This document shows, piece by piece, positions 25,901 through 34,900 of a stretch of 64,000 nucleotides of DNA (its first letter is position 1; every line of letters begins with the position of its first letter). The stretch is from Hemicentrotus pulcherrimus (lineage: Eukaryota; Echinodermata; Echinoidea; Camarodonta; Strongylocentrotidae). Where the stretch lies: positions 59,466 to 123,465 of the forward strand of contig BEXV01000046.1 of NCBI GenBank assembly GCA_003118195.1, in the 5' to 3' direction. A model generated the notes under the pieces. The model made no database searches. It was not told the origin of the DNA and saw only the letters and a list, made by a program, of their open reading frames with translations. Both the position numbers and the translations under genes were made by a program.

Positions 25901-28900
25901 TCGTTTTTTCTTCTTCTACCAAACAGTGGTTCACGATGTCCATGTAGTGATTACTGTACCAACAGGCGTTTTCAAAAAGTAAGTTATGACCTTTCCTCAA
26001 TTTAAACTACACGAATATGTTAATTGAAATGCAACATTTACTTATGCTCAGCATAAAACTTGATCTCGCAGATTGTAGTGATAGAGTGTCTCTTGAATGA
26101 TTAGCAAGTCATGTGATTTCACGTTTTGATTGCTTATTTGCTGTGTTACTTTTTTTTTTTTATAGAGAGAGAATGCCAGAGTAGGAGTCTTTTACACTGA
26201 AGGAAAGGGACATGGTTTGAAAGCTAAAGAAGAACTAAAAGAGTAAGTTCACCAAGTCAAATCTCATCCACATCTAGCCTTTCCTAATTTGAAATGAATT
26301 CCAGAGAAATATATTCCGTTCAAGATAGGAAGTGATAACAAAAAACCAGGGAATTTGTCAGCCGTTTTTATTGATTCTTTTTATGTTGGCGTAAATCAGT
26401 AACAATATTTAGGCTGTTGAGATTGATTTGTTTGCAGATATCATAATTTACCACCCAATCTTGTAATTTTGTTTGAACAAATTTCAATCAAAGCATATTA
26501 TTGTGAAGATATCTGTTTGATAGATGTTGAGTCTTTTAGCAACAAAAAAAAAATGACCAGCCATACTAGAATCTGGAATACCAGAAAATAGGGTATTTTC
26601 AGCAGGGTACGATGCACATTATTTCATCATTATTTTGTATAAATCTTCTTTCATCAGTAATGAGTTTGTGATGGAATACGTTGGAGAGGTGCTGAACTTC
26701 CATGAGTTCAAGCATCGAGCCAAGCAGTACAGCAAGGACAAGAACCTTCACTTCTATTTTATGGCGCTCAAGTCTGATGAGGTGAGTTATAGTGGTCAAT
26801 TCAGGTTGTAAATTTTGCTTCATGATCACAAACTGTCAATGGTCCTCTTGCAAAAAATGCTACCTCCTACATAAGTCATAAATATGCATTTTTCTGATTA
26901 TTTGAAACTTTTTTTACTTGAGGTTTACAATTGATTGCAGCTTTTTCGTTCTTGTTCTTGTGTTTTTGCCAACTTTAGGCCCTTTGTCGATTGAGCCTTG
27001 TTAATTAGAATCACTATTATTCTTTTGAATAAAAGTGATACTCCATGGCAAACTGCCAGGAGATCAAATGAATTAGAATTGGTCATTTTTTTGTCTACTT
27101 AAAATATCCCTTGTATAATTTGTGTCTTTGAATAAATGTATATATTTCTATTTATGTATCCATATACCATTTAGATACAACAAAATTATATTAATGAATG
27201 GACAATAAAGATGAACCAAATGAATATTATGATGATAAGATTTTTAGATGTATGCTTCATACTTTTAATCAACATCTTCCATTATTTTGCAGATCATCGA
27301 TGCTACTGAGAAAGGGAATGTATCCCGATTCATGAACCACAGCTGTGATCCTAACTGTGAAACACAGAAGGTATATATCCCATGTACAAATTCTATATTG
27401 TGGATTTGTCCCCTTTGATTAATGTGTTCAAATCCCTTTCAAATTGTTGCATACATTAAGGACGAATGTTGAAAGGGAGAAGACTTGGGACACAACTTGT
27501 GTAAGCAGGTTTATGGTTGGTTTATTTATTATTACTGATAGTACTGACTGACGAAGAACATAGGGGAGTTGTGTATGTTTAATCCTTAATGCTAGACTAA
27601 CACAAATGTATTTGACTTGTGTCGTGTCAATTCTTTGTATCATAGGGCCTCTTTTATGTTGAAATTTTAAAAGATATTGAGTGCCATAAGAAGAGAGATG
27701 ACAGACATGTCTTCTATGTTGAACTCATTTTGTTTTTGAACTTTTTGTTTGTAGTGGACAGTGAACGGCCAGCTTCGAGTAGGATTCTTCACCAAGAGGC
27801 AAGTCAAACCTGGGGAAGAGCTTACCTTCGACTACCAGTTTGAAGTTTATGGGTAAGTGAAATTCCTTGTATATTGCCTGATTATCATGAGGACAATATC
27901 TAGCTGAGTCTCTTGGATTGAGAGCAAGACATACGTAAACATTAATGTGCTTTGATATCAAATAATATGCCAGTTTAAATGATAGTGTGCTGGAAAACTA
28001 TCCATTTCTTTGTGCTTTTCCTTTGTTTCATGAATAAAAACATGACTGAGTAATTTATTTGAAGGCTTCCAAGGTCCACGTTTGGTTATGAATCCTAAGG
28101 ATTAGGCTGACAAAGTGATGAAGCTGATAAAGTTATGAGGCGTGTCCTTGGTTTATCTTTTCCCAGTCAAGAAGCTCAGAAGTGTCTGTGTGGATCTGAG
28201 AAGTGCAGGGGTGTGATTGGCAAACAGAAGAAACAGAAGGAAGGCAAGGATACAACACCTAAGCGAAGAGGGAGTTTTGGAGAGAAACGAAGGAAAGAAG
28301 CTTTCACAGATATCACAGTGAGCAAACACCTCTTGCATATTTTCAGATATTGTTAATTTTTATTAACATTTAGAATGTACTCGAACCAATCCTCAACTTA
28401 CTTTTTCACCTTTGCTTCCACCTTGTTTTATTTTTTGGCAAGTATGTAAGAACCAGGAAAAAAAGGTGTTTTGACCCAACCCTTCCTATAACCTAGTTAA
28501 TTTTATGCTCCATTTGTACTATTACTAAATCAGGTCTTGACACTGACTGAAGTCTGAGTCTCATGGATGGATAGATTTTTAAACAGACCCAGTGCATACA
28601 AACGCTAGAATTCATTTTAAAAAGATCCGGTAACTTTGTCTCAGATTCTGAAACAAAATTCTGGATTTAGCTCATGCTGCAATGATAATTATAAACCTTA
28701 AGGTCAGTCAGGAACTCCATGACTTTTACAAGCCGATCGGCTGTCCGATTATCAAGATATTTATGATTGGAATTACAAATTTTGAAAAAAGTTTTCACAA
28801 CACTACAGTCTAATGGGGAAAACGAGTATGGTAAAACCAGTCACTCAAAGATTTTTACTTTTTTGAGGCACTTCTTGATCATTTTGAAGCACAATTTTTT

Positions 28901-31900
28901 TAGGGCTTTAATATTACACCATATAACAAACACTGATAACATGTAGGGCTGTGTAACTCGGATTTAACATTGTTAAACGATCCCTTTAAACAATAAAATT
29001 GTGTGAAGGCCTAACTAAATAAAGATTGATGCCCTGTATTCATCAAGGTAGTTGTCAGAATTGTTACAAATAGAATGCTGTTTATCTTTTCACCATGACA
29101 GTTGGAAGATGAAATACAGCAGATGGTAGACGAGTGTGATGAATGTGGGTTAGAGTCCAATGACCACACCATCGCACTGTCAAGGTTCATGGTTAGAGCC
29201 GATCAACCCAAACAGAGGCTTGCACTTCTCAAATTGCTACAGGTAAGAGGTGATGACTACAGGATTTCTGAGGGGGTGGCTTTTGAGTTTCATGCATTGT
29301 GAAATTTATAGTGGCCTAAACATCTGCTGAAATTTCTAATAAAGTAATCTCAACAGAGGGATAGATGTCTGGGTTGTAATTCAGTAGTTTGTAATCAATT
29401 GGTATTTACAGGTTATGGGTATAAGGCACATAATTTCACCAAATTTTGTTGGGGGATGAGAGGAAGAGCTATTGTTTGCTTTTGCATCAACCATGCAAGT
29501 TTTGTTGTGCAGTTTTTCCTTGTTGAATATAATTTGCATTTCACTCACTTTATTTCAATGTAATAATTCAATGGCCGTCTTTGTGAAGGCTCTAGGGCCT
29601 TGTTTCTTAAAACTTATTATCAATGAACATAATATTCCAAAGTTCTATAACAAGATTTCTCACAACCATTCAAATACTATAATTCCAGTTTCTCATATTA
29701 GTTATTGTATGTTGTTATTGATATCAAGTCTTGTGGAACAGGGCTAGTTGACTCTTTTGTAATAGCAATGTTTATTTAGTTGTAGAGGTGTTGTGGTTGA
29801 GAAGATACGTCACTGGACTTTGGATCACAAGGTCGGGGGTAGGAGTTCCTGCCGCGACATTAATGACCATTGACAAGACATTAATCTACATTTGCCACGC
29901 TCCAAGCCAGGTGATGTTAATGGGTCCCTGGCGGGAATTTATTCCTTGAAATGCTAGAGCGTCGTAATGGCAGCCATGCTAAAGCCATGGTAATAATCCG
30001 GAGCGTCAGGAGTGTCAAGTCTAACAGACACAAGCGCTCTACAAGAACCCACTGTTATTATTATTATTTACCCAGAGTAGCCACATCAGTATTTTTAATG
30101 CTCTTCCTGCGGGCCCCGCAATTATTATCAGCCCAGCAATTACAAGGTACCCATCTACACATGGGTGGAGAGAGGCAAATATGGCTTAACATTTTGCCCA
30201 AGGAAGTTAGTGCTGGGCTTGGATTCCAACTCTCAACCCCTGGATTGAGAGACAACTATATGATCCACTTTACAATGACACCTCTACTCCACACCTTCAG
30301 TCTCATTCTTCATCTTGTTTTTAACCATGTATACAGGAAACAACTGAACAGGCTTACTTGAAGTACTTCCTAACCCATCATGGTCTCAAGCTGATATGGA
30401 GCTGGATGGTAGACTTGGGAGATAACCCTGCTGAACTTCAAATGCAGGTAAAGAAGAAAGATTTCAATATAACAAAATGTCTAAAAACAAGTTTTTGTTA
30501 AAAGCCATAACACACCCACCCTATGAAGACGCAGATTCTATCAGATTGAAGTCACGATGACTGGTATTATTAAAACTAGGATTTTGTGAGTCTTCCAGTT
30601 AAAGCCCTAGATCAGGTGTATTGCTGTGATTCTCATGACTGAACTCTTTAAGTCTTACCCAGTTTGGCATTTCTTTTGACTGAAATGCCAAAGATGCCTT
30701 TTAATTTACTATTACTATTACCATATAGCACTCCCTTTTGAAAGAATTTACATATTGTAATTCTTTTCGGAGTTCAGTCATAGTTCATTTGCAAGGTGTA
30801 CAGAGATCATAAATTGAAAATAAGAAGTAGATCAGTGACACTATCTTTGACTGCAAGAGATTCATTCCTTTGAAATAGAAACTAGAAGATAGTTGTGAGA
30901 TTTGATGTTATCAACATGGTCTTGCAAGGCATTGTCTACATTTTAGCTAGTTTTAAACATGCGCTCACATGCAAACATGTTTATTGTTGCATTCTAACTC
31001 TGAAGAATTCTAATTCACTTATTCATTGCAGATCCTCCTTACCTTAGCCAAGCTTCCTATTCCAAACAGGAATGCATTGGAAGACAGCAAGGTTCTCTCG
31101 GTCATTGAGAGGTGGGCTAGAAACTTTGCCAACCAAGGACCAACCCAAGAAATGACATCTGCAACCAAGGCTGACAGTGAAGTTGACTCGTCCAGTGCAA
31201 GCGAGACACCTTCCCGATCAGATACGCCCATTTCAGCCGCCATGGCATCAAGTCTGAATGTCAACAGTAGTATTGAGATGCTCAAGTCGATAGCAGAAGC
31301 AACAAGTTCTGAAAGTGATATGGACAGTGAAACACTTGCAGGAGTACCTCTTGCCCTCCGGCAAAGGCTAGAAGCAGAGAGCATGGAATCTCCAACTTCC
31401 ACTGGTAGTGAAGGGGAATCCATGGAAAAACCAACGTCAAGTGCAGGAGAGGATTCTCAGAATGAGCAACAGGAGGATGTGTTGCCAGGGCAACCGGACT
31501 CGGCATCGGATGCTGCAACATCTTCTACCACAGTGGAAGAAACGGTTAGCAAGGACAAGGTAGCACCTGAGGAAAATTCATCAAGTGAAACACTAGCTCT
31601 TGATAGTGCTGTTGTTGATAGCACAGAAACAGGCCTTCCAGAAACCAAAGAATCGTCTGACGATAGTTCCAAGGAAGTTAGGACGCTCAAATCATTAGCT
31701 GCAGATGCAACAGAACAAGTGCAATCTCAAAACTCTTCTACTTCTTCTGATCCTCAGGCAGATGAAGCAATCTCACAATCAGAGGATATTGTTAGCGAGT
31801 CCTCAGCCCCACCTGCAGAATCTGTAACGGCCAGTACATCTGAATCTGAAAACAGAACTAAAGATGTTGAGCAGCCACCCAGTGTTGCAGTTGAGACGGA

Positions 31901-34900
31901 TAATGAAGCAGAAAGCAAAACCGATGAAGGAGAAAAGGGTGGCGATTCAGAACTTGCCATCATTCTTTCATCTCTATTAAGCTCTTGGAGTGACCTAAAA
32001 GTAAGTTTTGTACTGTATATGCTACATCAGATTGAGCAAATTATTACATGATATGCAATAGACCTGTATCATTGTATTTATTTATAACAATGTAGCCTTT
32101 GTCAAAATGAAAGATATTTGTTTTGCTGAAGGAAAGATCTGGGCCAAATTATTTGAGGGCATGGTGATGTAGATAAGGATTTAGCTTTTTGAGTTACAGA
32201 GATGATATGAACTGTTTCTATTATATTTTCATGAACTTGAAAGAAAAAAAAAAAGATTTACTGGAATGAAAGATAAATTTCGTATAAATTTGGGAAATTT
32301 CTTAAATAGCAAACCATATTGTCGAAGCATATGTACAATTTTTGCAATTCTATTTCTTGAAGTGATTGACAATTGAAAATGAAAGGTTTTTGCGTCAGAA
32401 TCTGTAAGAGCATCCATTATGAAGAATTTTCAACTCTATCCCCCTTTTTTTTTTACAGGAAATTTATAGGATACCAAAGAAGGAGAGTGAAAAAGATAGA
32501 GACAAAGACAGAGGTAGAGACAGACATCGTGAACATGACAGGGATAGGGATCGTAAACATGAACGTGATAGGGACTATGATAGAGATCATCATCGAGATC
32601 GTGATTATGGAAGAGACAGGGATAGGGGTAGGGACAGAGAAGATAGACATCACAGAGACAGAAGTAGAGATGGTGATCGAGATCGTCATCGAGACAAAGA
32701 TAGGAAAGATAGAGATAAAAGTGACGAAAAATCAAGGAGAAAACGAAGTAGATCAAGAAGTAGAGAGCGAGAGACCAAGTCATCTTGGTCTAAGGATTCT
32801 GACACCAATGCTACACCTCCAAAGCTCAGGAAACCATGGAAGGATGCTAAAGGAAAGGAAGGCAAGGGAGTGGTTAAAGAGGATGTGAAATTCGAGAAGG
32901 AAAGCAAAAAAATTAGCAAGGAAGAGAGGAGACATTTATTTGAAATGCAGGTGGAAGCGAAGGAAAGGGAAGATGCGGCTCGTAAAGAGCAAGAGGCTGT
33001 GATGATGGCGCAGTGGCAGGAGAGTGAGCAGCAGAGACAGCAGCAAATGGCTCAGTACATCGATGCTAATGGCTTCCCTGTAGACCCCAATGCTCCTCAT
33101 GGTATGATGGTCAATGAACATGGTATGCCCATCGAGGTCATACCTGGGCACATGGGTGGAATGCCGCCGATGGGGGAGCAGCAGTACATGGGACATCATC
33201 CAGACATGCCTCATCCTGACATGGCCTTCCCACCAGAGCACATGCATCCAGACATGCAAGGGCAGTTTCCTGAACTTATGCAGCAACATGAACACATGGG
33301 CATGGAGGAAAGATACCAACCATCCATGCATGAACATCACATGATGCCTCATGATGGACAGCCTATGTACGATGATAGTGGGTTTCCAATCCCACCTCAG
33401 GAACACATGCATCCAGGGATGATGGGTATGCCACCCCATGAAGCGATGCCGCCTCATGAAGGAATGCCGCCTCATGAAGGGATGCCACACCCCGGTATGG
33501 ACTACCAAATGCACTCTGACATGGATCCTAATGCGATGGTGCACCCTCATGCTGAGCATCTCAATATGGACCCACACATGATGGGGGCACATCTCCATCC
33601 GAACATGGACGTTCACCTGTTAGGAGGTCAGCCCCATCCAGGAGACCCTAATATGTATCCCCCAGAACAACACATGATGCAACCACCGGTGGAAGCTGTA
33701 CCCTCTCAGGAGGTGCATGTCCCACAGGTGGTACCCATTCCTGCAGCAGGAGTTGCCCAGGTACCGAGCCAATCTGCACCACGTGAAGAAGACTTGATGC
33801 CTCCACCCATGTTACCTGTCCCTAGTCGGAAATCAAAGAAGTCTAAATCACAGAAGAGTGCAGCCAAGGTTTGTTACTTTGAAATTATCTTCCTTTCTCC
33901 ATTATTGAGTCAAAAAGTATGTGACTTTTTTTTAGTCACATATCCTACTTTCATTTCCAGTCATAGATTAATCTAGGTTTTTTTGTTGTTGTGGATCATT
34001 ATTCAATATACAAATCTTATAAACACTCAATGGTTATAAAAGTTTATATTGATGAGCTGAATTATATAGATTTTTTACATTTGAAGAAAATTACTAAATG
34101 GAATATTGCTTGTTGGGAAAACATTTTCTGTTGTTCCACTTTTGACTTGACCATCCAAAGATTAGTACTGGCATATGCTTTTCGAATAATAAATAGGGTT
34201 TAGATGTAAAACAACCTTTGACACAAAAATATAACATAGCTTGTGCCGATATCTTTGCATCCACCAGCAGTCCTCCAAGACGAGCCCTCCCTCTACCACC
34301 TATGTCGCCCCTGCTGCACCTGTCAGCAGTGGCAGTCCAGTACTATCATCAAACCTACCCTCTTCCAGTGTGGTTAGTGTGAACCAACAGGGCTACCCCA
34401 TTACCCAGGCTGCACCAGGGATCGTCTCAATGGCCCAGGCACCCCAAGTCTTGCAAACACCAGTACTACCTCAAGCAGTAAGTCTTCATATAAAAGTAAC
34501 TTGATGTCAGGTTTGAGAGCCCCTTTTTAATCTTTAAATGAGTGATAGTGCAGGTCTTAAATAGTGCCTTCCAAAATGGTGTTGATGTCTCATTTGATAA
34601 TCAGACTTAATAGGAGCCCTCTGATGTAATCATAGTTGCTGTTTTTTTGATGGTCTGAATGTGTTAATTTAGTATTGTCAACATATTCCAGGGTAGATTA
34701 ATTGAATAGAACTGTAGCGCAAACAAAGGATTGGAATATTTTCTTCCAACTCCATAGCATTTTCCTATAAAGACAAGTATATTTGAGATCTGTTGTACCC
34801 ATTTATGATAACAGCCTCAGCAAGCTGCCCAAACGACCTTCACCTTCGTAACTCCAGACGGCATGCTGGTGACTCAAACCATCGTTCCTCTTGCTGCTAC

